From assembly GCA_010279815.1 (NCBI GenBank), contig QEOQ01000533.1:362778-426777 (forward strand): DNA of 64,000 bases, read 5' to 3'. The DNA is from Brachionus plicatilis (taxonomy: Eukaryota > Rotifera > Eurotatoria > Ploima > Brachionidae). The notes beneath the pieces were generated by a model. It was not told the origin of the DNA, did not search any database, and saw only the letters and a list, made by a program, of their open reading frames with translations. A program made the position numbers and the translations under genes. This document shows, one piece after another, positions 53,801 through 62,736 of this stretch. The stretch's first letter is position 1. The number at the start of each line of letters is the position of its first letter.

Positions 53801-56800
53801 GCCGATTCGTCTTGAGATTGCTCTGGAGCTATGGCTTCATCGCTTACAATAGCGAGACAAACTTTTCCGAAATTTCCTTCTCCCAACACTTTATCTATTT
53901 AAAAATTAAATTAGATAATCATTTATTCATTCAAAGATGTAGCAATCTATTTTGTTTTAATCAGCTAAAATTTACTGTTAAATTTGATTTTTAATAAAAT
54001 TTCCCATTTTTAAAAAATAAAATTTTTAATTTTTTTTCTTAGAAAATTTTGAGAAAAAATCTCCTAACTTTCTGATTTTTTTAAAAACTACTCAAAACAC
54101 GACTGTGATCATGCTAAACTCCCGAGAAGACTTCGATTAACAAAAATTAAAAAGATATTAATTTTTGAATTAAAAACACTATTTAATTTAATAATTCATT
54201 GTTTAGACTAATGTTTTTGAAAAAAAAAAATTGAATGGTATGGATGATGCTCAAATGGATGGATGTTTTTCCAAAAAATAGAAAAACATAAGAAATTTTT
54301 TAAGGTGAAATTTTCTTTAACTGAGATACAATTTTTAATCTTATTTAACAATTTTTTTTTTTAAATTATTAATTTTATTTGAAAAAAAAATATTAATTTG
54401 AAGGTTAAAGAAGAAGCTCAAGCATTAAATAAAGATTTGATATTCGGTAAAAAAAAAAATTTAATAAAAAAATTAAAAAAATAATTAAATTTTTTTATTT
54501 AATCAAAAACATACTGTTTTGAGCTTGTACTTAAAAATTTTATTTATTTAATAATTTTTTTGTTTTCTTCAAAACTGATTTTTTCGGACAACGTCTTTTT
54601 CCTAATAATTTTTTTTGTTCATACAATTAGATCATTTTTAATAATGTAAAACTTAAACATAAATTTTTTAAAAAAAAATGTGTAAATAAAGAATGAAAAA
54701 TTTTTCTTTGAAAGTATAAATTATTAGTTACTTATCAATCTATACATCATATTTATATTCCAAACCCAGAGGTTAAGAAAATACCATGAAGGAGCTGCTC
54801 CTGATGCTCAAGTTGTTAATTCCCAACCTTCAGCTAGTCTTTCAGTTAATATAAATTACTGAATCTAATAAAAAAAGCCGAATAAGATCTTGAGTTGAGT
54901 TTTTTATTCTATAATGAGACGCGTTTAATTCTATGAAAGTTATTTTTAAAACTATAGTTACTTAGGTTCATGCAATTTTTTTTTCAATAAAAATAATTTT
55001 TTTTTACTAATAAAATTTTTATTGTTTAAACTCAGTAAAAAATATTTTTTATTTTACATAAATTTTTTATTTGTTAAAAGATTTATCCCTATTTTTTTTA
55101 ACATTTAAAAAATTCTAAAGGCAACAGTTAGTTTAGGCGAAGATATTTTACGACTACGAAAAAATATTTTTACTTTTCAATAATTCATATTTATTCCTAG
55201 CATTGGACATTTTTGAAAAAATGACTTTCAAAAAATTTAAAAATTAGAATCAGAATTCTCAATATTTTTTTTAAATTTCTGGTAGTTAAAATATTTTCCT
55301 CTTTGAAAATCTTATCTTAAGAATTAATTTATTGATTAAAAACTCATATCAAACCATTAAAATATGGCTGAATAAAAATAAAAATTTACCTAAAATTATG
55401 AAATTTGTGCGCTCAATTTCGAATTTTTTGTCATCAAATTTTATCTGACCGAGCACTTTTTTGTCAAGTATATCATCTTCAATCACGGACAAATTACCAT
55501 TCAGCAAAAAGTCAAACAACTCTTCGTGTTTTTTCTGAACAAAAAAAATTAAAACTTAAACAAAAATTAATAAAATTAAAACCAACTTTTAATTTTTTAT
55601 TTTCTCTTTTTTGTTTGATTATCTTGACCAGAGCAAACATAAGCAAGACAAGCAAAACAATGGCGCACAACGACACCACAACTATCAGACCAATTATTCG
55701 TTTGGACATAACTTTTACCTTTAAAGTAATAGTGGTCGTTTCAACATGGATCCTAAAGCTTCTCTTGATGCGTCCATACCTGTTGGTCACGTGACACTCA
55801 TAGGTGCCTGAATCGACCGGATGAGTGCGGAAAATTTCCAATTTGCCATCATCAAGATTAAACTTTTCATCGTCCAAGTTGACGGATTTGTTGTCCTTGA
55901 GCCATGCTATCTTTCCCTTGGGCCTGCCATAGTACTCGCAGTCCAGAATAAGGGTCTTGTCAGGCTTGATCTGCAAGTCACCATATGTCACAATCTGCTC
56001 AGTTTCATTAGTCTGGTTTAGATGCATCGATTGATTCAAAAAATACAAATCGATTGGCTTCAGTACATTTAGATTGTAAAACAGGACTGGGCTGACAGGT
56101 CTGGAATTCTGTGATGGATAAAAGTAGGGATGTTTGTCCACATTTATTTGTAGAGTGTAATTATTTTTGCAGTCAACAGACACATCTTGAAACACCAATT
56201 CGACTATGTGACTGAATGCAGTTCTTCTTGGCTCCTTGACAGCCATGGCGCATGACCTATCTTCCACTGAGCTTAGTTCATAATCACTTGATGAGTATAG
56301 AATGTTGTTGAACCAGAATTGAATGCTGAATGTGTCGCCTTGGACTATTTCGGTGTCATAGTCTCTTTCATAGACAACTTTGGTGTCATAGGACAGACCA
56401 TTGGTCAAGTCCGAGGGAATAATGAGTTTTTTGTTTAGAGAAAAGCCTTTTTCATTGAAAGCCATGCAGTAGACAATGTGAAATGTTTTTACCATCAGTT
56501 TTTTCTTGAGGTACCAAGCGTTCCGATCGTCGGCTTTTTCCACACGATCAAATTTGTTTGGTGAATTTTGAACCTTGTGGTTTGAATCCTGGTCTACTAG
56601 GATGATCAGGTCGTCCTCAGGTGATCTCTTTCGCCTACTAAATGGCATGTAGACTGTAAAGTTGTTTTCAAGCTCTCTCTCGAACATGTGGTTGTTGAGA
56701 AGAGAATAGCATGTGTTGATGTCTGCACACTCCACAAACTTAATGTCCATATCGTCAATTTGATGTGCTTGTGCATCACATTGAATTGTCGCTGTTCTGT

Positions 56801-59800
56801 CCTGTTCACACGTCCAATTTGTTGAACAAATTTTGGTCGGCCGATAGAGTAAAATTTCCGGCTTTTCTGTTAATTTGTTTTAAAATATTTAATAAGAATT
56901 TTTTTTTTTTTGGGTACCTATATTTTATCCAAAGCCTGCTTTGGAATACAAAAATAAATTAAAATGCCAATTATTTAGAGAAAGGTTCCAAAAACTATCA
57001 TTTTTAAACAAAAGGTCTATACTTTTTTTTATCACAAATCAAAGGCTCATAATTTTCCTGACCAGATAAAGAGAAACTTGATTTATCAAAGTTAAGTCTA
57101 ATTACATATAAATACAACTATTCTATTAAAAAATATAAGATATAAGATAAAAATATAATATAATTCAAAAAATTCAACTAAATTAGTGTTGGTAATCGAT
57201 TTTCGATTAACTTAAAAATAGAATAATTTTTTTAAATCGATTCTGTATTATTATATAATTTTTCAAACATACAGTACTGCTATGATAAATTGTTTTTACG
57301 AAATTTTTCGAAATTTTACGTGATTTTAGGTAAAATTTAGTAAGTAAAAAAAGGGCCAAAAAAAACTGAAAAATTGGCGATTTTTAGGAATTTTTCTCTT
57401 TTTTTAGAAGATTAAAATGAAAATTGATAAAAAAAAATTACTAAATTTTACGTAATTTTGCGTAATTTAATTTTACGTAATTTAATTAAAAATTTATTTT
57501 TATTCCCGATTTTTTTTCTCTTTTTTTACTAAAATTTACCATTTTTCCCGTTTTTTTTAATAAAAATTTACGTAAAATTAAGTCATTTTTTTTTCAATTA
57601 TCATTTTAATCTTCTAAAAAAAGGGAAAAATTCCTAAAAATCGGCATTTTTTAAGTTTTTTTTGGCCCTTTTTTTACTTACTAAAATATACCTAAATTTT
57701 CGTAAAATTACGTAAAATTTCGTAAAAATAGTTTATCATAGCTTTACAGTAATATTAGTAAAAGAAAACAATTTTTCGAGTGAAAATTTTATTTTAAGTA
57801 ATTTAAAGCTAAAAAACATATTTTAGAAAAGATGATTTATCAAAAAAATATTTGAAAAATAATTTGGTGTATTTTATCTTCTTTAAATAAATTGTTTTTA
57901 CAATTTTGAAAAAAGTTCAATGTTTCAAATTTAATTTTTAAAAAATAAATGGGAGTTACTTTTGCTATCTTTTACATTGAGGTTATCTATCTTTTACTTT
58001 TATTGTTTTAAAACAAAAATCTTTGAGTTATATTTTTTTACAAGTAAGAAAAAAGCTTTCTTTAAAAAGATAAACATTTGATTTTATTTACAAATTTCAT
58101 AACTTGATTCCAAAATTCAAAAAAAAAAACAAATCTAAATACTCTTACATATTAAAACCTTTATATAATTACTTGATTATTTTAAGATTAATATTCTTTA
58201 TACTATTATTTAGTTTAGCATTTCAAATGGTACCCATAAGTTTATTCAGAAATTCATATTCTTAACTTTTATATTAATTCATTCAAACTTAAATAATTTT
58301 TTTTTCCACTTAAACAGATTATAAATTTTAAAACATTGAATTTTTTTTTTAAACTTTTTGTTGAATAATTAAAAAATTAAAACTTGTTAAAGTTCAATAA
58401 AAAGATTAATTTTAAAATTATATATATGAAAACAAACTTTACATAACATGTCAAGTAATTGCTTAAGAAAAAAATTATTTTTTCTTAATATTATTATAAA
58501 AAACTATTGCATTTTATTTTTTAAATTTTGATCTTAATCTCAAACTTCAATTTGCCTTTATATTTTTTTAAATAAATTTGAAATATCGCACTTTTTTCAT
58601 GCTTTTTCAAAATTGTATCAAAATTTTTATTAAAAGACGCAAAAATACCTAACCCTAACCATTTTTTTATCAAAACAATTAAGCTAATTATAAATCGATT
58701 AAAAAAATAACTCGATTTTATAATCGACCAAATTTTTGAATAGTTTGAAAAATATTTTGAAAGAAGGACAAAAGATGTATTACCAAAACACGCGAAAAAC
58801 AAAGACAACTAGCCTCTATTGCACTTAGAACAGTATCCTTTATTAAACTCCGCTCATGATCTATGGAATAAAGTTTTCTTACTAATAAATAATCAAATAT
58901 TCTGAAAAAAAACTATTAGTTCATTCTTGACTTTTTACCAACTCTAAATATCTCATTTGGAATATTCGTCCAAAAAAACCCTAAAAATCAAATTATTTAA
59001 AAAAAGAAAAGAATTTTCAACCAAACTCTAAAAATCATATAATGAATTCTATTTGTGTAAATTTTGATATTAACTTAATTTTTTTTAAAGCTTAATTGAC
59101 ATAGATATTATATTTAAAATAATTTTGATATCTTATTAATAATTATTGAGTATGTCTAAAAGTTAAATCAAAGTTTTGAAATCATGGAAGATTTCAATTG
59201 CTGGATCATAAAAATAGGATGTACCCACGAACAAAAACGATAATGTCTTGTGAAAAAATCGACTTTAAAAGATAAATTTTAAAATTTTAATACTGCTTTA
59301 AAAATAAAACAAAATCGATTCTTAATTAATAAATTTTTGGATTTTCTCCTAATATTTTTTTAACGTCATCAAAAATTTTTTAATTTTTTTTTTATTTTTA
59401 AAAATTGATTTTAGTTGAAAAAATTTTTTTCAAAAAAATAAAAAATCTATTATTTATTTGTAAATTTTTAAAGCAGCATTAATGCTTGAATTTATTTAGC
59501 CTTTTTATGTGAGACATTACTGTTTTTTATAATTAATTAAAAAAAGAATATTTTAAATTTACTTGGAATTGTGACATAAACTGTCTGATTGATGGAAAGA
59601 GCGGGATTTTCTACCAGACTAATGAATATTTCATATTTTCCCGGAAAGAGCTCGTTTGGATAGTGAAAATAGCAAGCGTAATTAAACAACTTAACATGGA
59701 TACAATAAGCAATAAAGTCCTTTTCAAGCAGAACTTTATCACGGAAGAATCTGACTTTATATTTTCCTGAAGCCTGGAAAAAGTAACTAATGACACCAAA

Positions 59801-62736
59801 TGTTGAATAGTCCACTGAGGGTGGTTGGTCGGCAATAATTCGCAAAAATTGCTCATCTTAAACAAAAATTAAATTTTTTCGCATAAAAATAAAATTTTAT
59901 TTTACCAGAAAAGACCAAAAATATGCGACGTGAAGTGTATTTAAGCTCAGATTGCTCAAAAGTCACTTCGCAAGACACAGTGGTCTCGTTTTTGGTCACA
60001 CTGTCAAAATGAATAGTCTTGGTGTAGTCGAATAGAGCGTAAAAGTTATTGGCACACGCACTCCGATCTCTACTTTCTTCTATTCTATAATTATCCTTTT
60101 ACAAAAAAAATTAAAAAAATATTTTTTAAAAAATTTGAATAACTACTGTAGAGTCTATGATTGGAACTAGATTGTAAAATATGTCATTGCATCCAATTTT
60201 GGCTGAACAAGTCATGGTGAGCTTTTGACCTTTGGAAACCAATGCCATTGCATCATATTTAATCAAGATCAAGTCTTCAAACAAATCATCTGGTGGTAAG
60301 ACATCGACACGGATTGCAGAGCTTATGCCAGTCAGTTCAAATATTTGTCTATCAGAATATGAGTCATATTCGGCTCTGCACTCAAAGCTTCCATGATCCT
60401 GATTTAGCTTTATGCCGAATCCACTCTCTGGATCATAAGTAATCTTTTGTAATAAAATTGAAAAGCTTAGAATTTATAAAGAATGAGAAAAGTTACGGCT
60501 TTTAAGTTAGCTGTGACTTGGACTGAGGGATGAAGAGTTTTGCATGGTATTTTGAAGGGAACTTTGAGACGATAGAAGGATTTACAAATACTTTTAGTTC
60601 CCAATAGTTCGCAGTTTAAAAACAGTCGACCATCATCTTAATAATAAATTTAACTTCAGGAAAACATTATTTTTTTAATATTTTTTAAAGGTGATAAAAA
60701 AATTTTAAAAAACATGACTAAACAAAAAAAACAAAGCCCAAAAAAATTATTATTAGAAATTAATACATTTTAAAAATATAATAAAATTTTGGCACTTTTA
60801 AGTTGAAGATCAATTCTAAATATTGTTTCAATTCAAAGATCTTTAGATATTAAAATTAATCTTTAAATTTATTTAAAAAATTTTAATGTAAACTGCTTTA
60901 CATATTATGTAGATTAAAAAAATTAAATAATTAAAAAAAAAATTTTTTTTAAATCTATTGATAAAATCGATTTTAAAATTTTTTTAAATTGATTTTTTGT
61001 AAAGTTTTTATTGCAAAAATATTTGTATCTAGTATAAAAAATTAAAATTAAATAAAAAATGAATTTCAAATATTAAATTTGCAAATAAGTAATAAAATGA
61101 AAAGATCGATCTTTTCTACAAATATTTTCGGAATAAAATTGTTTTTTATTTTTTAAATTTACATAACATGTAAAACATGTTACATTAAAATTATTTAAAT
61201 AAATTTTAAGATTAATTTTAATATCTAAAGATAAACTTTTTGAATTGAAATGGTAAATTGAATTGATCATCAATTTCAAGATGCCTAAAATTTTCTCGAT
61301 TTAGAAAAAAATAAAATTTAAAGTTTTTGTTAACATCTTTAGTTTTAAAGATTTAATCGCTATAAATTTGGAAAAAAATCTTATAATCTAATGACAAAAA
61401 TTTTAAAATAAACTAGAGGAGATTATTCCTTCCATTAAATTTAATTTATATATTAACAGCCTCATAGGTAATTATAAAAAAAAAAATTAAATTATTAACA
61501 TGTCTGATAACAAACTTGATAGTTCCCAGGATGATTAACATAAATTCAAACCATTAAAAATTGAAGCGTATAGCAAACAGTATTTTAAATATTTTTTTAA
61601 TTTTTGATTACATTTTAGGAAATGAAAATTTTTGAAAAATTTTACTGAACTTAATATTAATTTGTTATTTAAAAATTTATTGTTTTTTTAAATTTTTTTC
61701 TGTTTTGAGAAATCTTACAAAATTTTGCTGAACGAATTTCTCTATTAAATATATTTGTAAAGTTTTTTTTATTATTAGATTTTATGAAATTGGTTTAGAT
61801 AAAATACCAAACTTAACACCATAAATTTTTTTTAAATTTAAAGTAGTCTTGTTAAAGCATTTATGGATTATTTAAAAATTATTTCTTAATTAAAAAAATT
61901 TAAAAAACACTTTTTCAAAATAAAAAAGTATAATTAATTAACTTGCCTTAGTAACAAAAAAATTCTTTCCAGTTTAATAAAATTAATGAAAAAATTTGAA
62001 ATAATAATTTAAATATCAGGTTTTTTTCTCTTTTAAATTTTAATGTAGCGTTATTCAATTTTGGAAAAAAACTGGTTTAAATTCTAAACAAAAAAAAAAC
62101 AAATTAATCGAAAATTTTTAATAATCTTTATTTTTATTCTAAAAGCCTAATTAAGATAAAATTTTAATAACAAATAATCTCAGATAAATTATTACCAAAT
62201 GAAGTTTAGATTAAAAAAATTTCGAAACACTCTCAAGCTTTAATTAAATCCAAAACTTCTAAATAAAATTGAAAAAAAAAATTAAATATTTACCCGGATA
62301 AAAATAGATGTACCATGACACAACTTGTTCACTGCCGTCCCTTCGAAGAGCTCTAAATTCATACTGACCGGTAAATTCAGCTTCAAGCTTTTGGCCAAAT
62401 TTCAAAGTCAAACTCGGAGTGCTGTCAGCTTCGATTTGAAACTAAAAAAAATTTGTTTAACTTTTGAACAGCGTCACTTTTCTTGAAATTTACCTTTCTC
62501 TTTACATGAGACAACCCAGAAAACTTGAACTCAATTTTTTCATACACTGAACCATCTGCTTGGCTGGTTATGTACAAATTGTGCTCATTCAACTCTTGAT
62601 TTTTAAGCTTGACAACAAAAACATTGCTCGAGTGACTCTCGACTAGACTTGGCTCGCTGAATTGCACCTCGAAGTCTTGGGCCTGGTGGCCCAAAACCAT
62701 CAAAGTAGATAATATTGTGATTAATTGAATTTTCAT
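32837..62736 (-). CDS. Receptor tyrosine kinase with Ig-like ectodomain (14 exons, 1,496 residues)
   Basis: Exons, high to low: 62736-62494, 62441-62294, 60636-60497, 60443-60147, 60095-59906, 59856-59563, 56866-55587, 55534-55390, 53894-53640, 38289-37787, 37738-37671, 33871-33719, 33666-33561, 33505-32837. All junctions are GT-AG, phases join, and the total is 4,491 nt. Residues 1-19 are a signal peptide. Ig-like cysteine-rich modules follow. A furin-type site SRRKRS lies at about 514-519. The last Ig domain has LDCEYYGRP...[11 protein letters not shown] is 828-851. The kinase starts at LGEGNFGKV and VAVKICK, with HRDLAARN at 1126 and DFG at 1146-1148. KWAPPE replaces the usual KWMAPE. A ~50-residue insert sits between glycine loop and VAVK. 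The tail (1275-1496) has four YLxP motifs. It is a plasma-membrane receptor, possibly of the VEGFR/PDGFR/FGFR-like assemblage; the ligand is unknown. Confidence 0.88.
34915..35390. mobile_element. Foldback MITE, TACGTAA-rich, interrupted by a second MITE
   Basis: The left arm (..AGATTACATCATTTTACGTAATTTTACGTCAG..TGTAAGCTTACAT..TCTTGTATGTAAGAAAATGTAAGATAATAT) is inverted on the right (about 35265-35385: TTACGTTAGATTATGATATCTTACATTTTCTTACATAGAAG...GAAAGCTTACAG). The middle contains CGGCCGTAAGCTTTTTGACG-like words shared with 23317-24221. The right end is displaced by the palindromic element at 35383. Confidence 0.6.
35383..35760. mobile_element. Palindromic MITE (GGCTAAATGTAATTTATTG end), copy 1
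   Basis: A near-palindrome of about 315 bp. TTATTGTACATTTTTATATTTTTACAT on the left is mirrored by ATGTAAAAATATAAAAATGTACAATAA on the right. Internal blocks include AATAATAAATTCGCAATTAATTAAAAGG and its complement. It is highly similar to 49535-49856. The right end is merged with sequence of the host MITE. Confidence 0.7.
41885..42399. mobile_element. MULE-like MITE, copy 2 (9-bp duplication)
   Basis: Ends GGCAAATTGAAGTTCATGATC and GATCATGAACTTCAAGTTGCC. CATTTTTGT is repeated exactly on both sides (41876-41884, 42400-42408). Over most of its length it is the reverse complement of copy 1 at 28727-29242. Confidence 0.88.
43020..44660. repeat. Diverged tandem duplication, two units of about 0.85 kb
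   Basis: Unit 1 and unit 2 share ordered landmarks. AGTGGCATTTTGAAAGARTAAAAAATTAAAAAAG is at 43053 and 43942. ATTTCTACATAGTCTAATTTATTCTCATATTCAAAATTTTGCT is at 43561 and 44371. TTAATTGAATTAAGTGACGA follows in each. Divergence and indels indicate an old duplication. Confidence 0.7.
44753..46221. repeat. Composite inverted-repeat element with TCTATGA motifs and internal tandem repeat
   Basis: The left end TGGCATGTTAAATTTGGTACAAAAAAC is matched inverted at the right end (GTTTTTTGTACCAAAATTGACAATGCCA, about 46190-46217). A further inverted match is TGTACCACCAATATACTGATTCTGCAAA on the left against TTTGCAGAATAGGTATATTGACGGTACAG on the right. A related segment is at about 45935-46005. Between lie many TCTATGA/TCATAGA heptamers (about 44955-45060 and 45720-45870), oriented oppositely at the two sides. 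Confidence 0.5.
46040..46168. repeat. 51-bp tandem repeat, about 2.5 units
   Basis: The unit GATTTATTGCAGAG...TGCAGAGCTGTGTA repeats twice at 51-bp spacing and then partially. Each unit is itself built of TTGCAGAG octamers. It lies about 125-250 bp upstream of the 7TM receptor start. ORF-like frames across it are by-products of the repeat. Confidence 0.7.
46292..47653 (+). CDS. Rhodopsin-like 7TM receptor, intronless
   Basis: 453 residues in one exon. The N-terminus has an N-glycosylation sequon (NST, 7-9). Predicted spans are roughly TM1 30-53, TM2 87-105, TM3 122-144, TM4 170-186, TM5 255-280, TM6 344-366 and TM7 382-404. TM3 begins with the conserved cysteine (FTCKFF, 122) and ends [13 protein letters not shown], an LDR variant of DRY. 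A partner cysteine is in the second extracellular loop (SSEC, 235). TM1 has PANS instead of GN. The TM7 NPxxY is replaced by SKFYLLF. The third loop and C-terminus are basic. AATAAA lies at 672-677 of the 47-kb block (47672-47677), 19 nt after the stop. Class A peptide-receptor-like; the ligand cannot be told. Confidence 0.88.
   Translation: MVRNSVNSTRLSQEAVFEELEYNTWDYMTEVIFIVLIAVLTIPANSFLLFFYVRKMRRYKQIKHLNVGYVRVANSFHTYMIEICSFDTTIVFYLIVNTLFQFLYHLKKSKYESVYDVSNFTCKFFIYILRISGAMSNYLVFLLSLDRSFLILSPLKLVETNSHRLCLNTKYLTLFLFCICTIANVFRLELLNVNSQTQAKPSHFVFDYDLGDNKTSDAIQNLIQSMSEQVKSSECGPNIRSISFTIGDSTNALFWSIIIYNMFFSILPALGNLVVSVYLIKKRALLKQKLDVFIDFVKKGRKNEKLTRNDAEQVNNYEEIVQVKENKMAKFDFQLNEFHTEFLKTCTPCIAFSLTHVLLFLPYSLIEMVNQIKPSLTYMSVLQYMTYIRYFFYCSKFYLLFWVSYRFRREFRKFFRKIQKHRKRARDSLNLEIKHINDLNTINSVIMSNLKAV
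47904..49535 (+). pseudogene. Non-LTR reverse transcriptase remnant, interrupted by a MITE
   Basis: Frames read [74 protein letters not shown] and ADDATIS. These are RT blocks 1-5 of the CR1/Jockey/RTE clade, with FADD partly damaged. After the inserted MITE (48448-49131) the gene continues ..[14 protein letters not shown].., [20 protein letters not shown], and ..[22 protein letters not shown].., the thumb region. Several stops and frameshifts are present. A second MITE (49535-49856) interrupts it again and short open sequence follows. It differs in sequence from the CR1-like copy at 6693-7540. Confidence 0.75.
48448..49131. mobile_element. DNA transposon (MITE) with ~130-bp inverted repeats inside the RT remnant
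   Basis: AATAAGTAT flanks both sides exactly (48439-48447, 49132-49140), a 9-bp duplication. Ends are GGGATAATTGTTTCAGCATAC... and ...GTGCTGGTTGGGTATACCC. The terminal repeats extend about 130 bp and share CATCCTTAAAATCTAACAAACACA. They contain repeated GTTTCARCRC motifs. The interior is non-coding. Excision would restore the RT frame at [10 protein letters not shown]. Confidence 0.88.
49535..49856. mobile_element. Palindromic MITE (GGC...GCC), copy 2
   Basis: A near-palindrome of 322 bp beginning GGCAAAATATTATTTATTG and ending CAATAAATAACATTTAGCC. TTAAATTA on both sides (49527-49534, 49857-49864) is an 8-bp duplication. Highly similar to 35383-35720. Confidence 0.85.
50017..50652. mobile_element. 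Small DNA transposon with CTATATAAAAATATT ends and degenerate ORF
   Basis: CTATATAAAAATATTTTTTACTAGATA (50017-50043) is mirrored by TATCTAGTAAAAAATATTTTTATATAG (50626-50652), a perfect 27-bp inverted pair. Extra CTAGATA motifs follow on the left. Inside, plus-strand ATG at 50284 opens [35 protein letters not shown]..-stop. After frame changes a basic end follows (..[30 protein letters not shown], about 50574), perhaps a transposon protein remnant. Family unknown. Confidence 0.65.
50666..51473. other. AT-rich DNA with one end of a CAGT MITE
   Basis: TACAGTGATGTTCCGGATTTAGG at 50845-50867, followed by TTTACGTAA-type repeats to about 50950, looks like one arm of the foldback family; no mate was found. 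The rest is uninformative. Confidence 0.4.
51474..51631. mobile_element. 158-bp MITE with CGTATTCCCTCGTTCGAT ends
   Basis: CGTATTCCCTCGTTCGATTTTGCTGCA (51474-51500) and TGCAGCATAATCGAACGAGGGAATACG (51605-51631) are inverted with one mismatch. A single end of the same family occurs at 21197-21222. No target duplication is clear. Confidence 0.75.
52448..53119. mobile_element. Mariner-type foldback MITE, CAGT...ACTG, TA duplication
   Basis: The ends CAGTCCCGTTCTGTTCACTTGTTTTTACCAAAATTTA and its near-exact reverse complement are flanked by TA on both sides (52446-52447, 53120-53121), the hallmark of Tc1/mariner insertions. The interior is rich in direct and inverted ACGTAAATTT repeats, including four successive TTTTACGTAA units at about 53046-53085. 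Confidence 0.88.
53122..53639. other. AT-rich intron DNA
   Basis: Intronic sequence of the RTK gene. A 73-codon plus frame at 53207-53428 has no family signature and strong lysine bias; I do not treat it as a gene. Confidence 0.4.
53895..55389 (-). other. RTK intron 8 (1.5 kb)
   Basis: AT-rich intron between the pre-kinase exon (..RTNFIIL) and the glycine-loop exon. No element ends recognised. Confidence 0.6.
56867..59562 (-). other. RTK intron 6 (2.7 kb) with MITEs
   Basis: It contains the mariner-type foldback at 57272-57749. A solitary GGCAAATTGAAG-type end lies at 58530-58556 (reading AAACTTCAATTTGCC), a possible fifth, truncated member of the 9-bp-duplication MITE family. Confidence 0.6.
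57272..57749. mobile_element. Mariner-type foldback MITE in RTK intron 6
   Basis: TA flanks both sides (57270-57271, 57750-57751). The ends CAGTACTGCTATGATAAATTGTTTTTACG and its reverse-complement partner (CGTAAAAATAGTTTATCATAGCTTTACAG) form long arms. Inner mirrored blocks include AAAGGGCCAAAAAAAACT, TCGGCATTTTTTAAG and ATCATTTTAATCTTC. Non-coding. Confidence 0.85.
60637..62293 (-). other. RTK intron 2 (1.66 kb) with a MITE
   Basis: The sequence outside 60791-61285 is AT-rich and uninformative. Confidence 0.65.
60791..61285. mobile_element. MULE-like MITE, copy 4 (9-bp duplication)
   Basis: TAAAATTTT is exactly repeated on both sides (60782-60790, 61286-61294). Ends are GGCACTTTTAAGTTGAAGATCAATT and AATTGATCATCAATTTCAAGATGCC. 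The arms continue inward (ATTCAAAGATCTTTAGATATTAAAATTAATC against GATTAATTTTAATATCTAAAGATAAACTTTTTGAAT). A further short palindrome, ACATAACATGTAAAACATGTTACAT, lies at 61163-61187. Confidence 0.85.
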
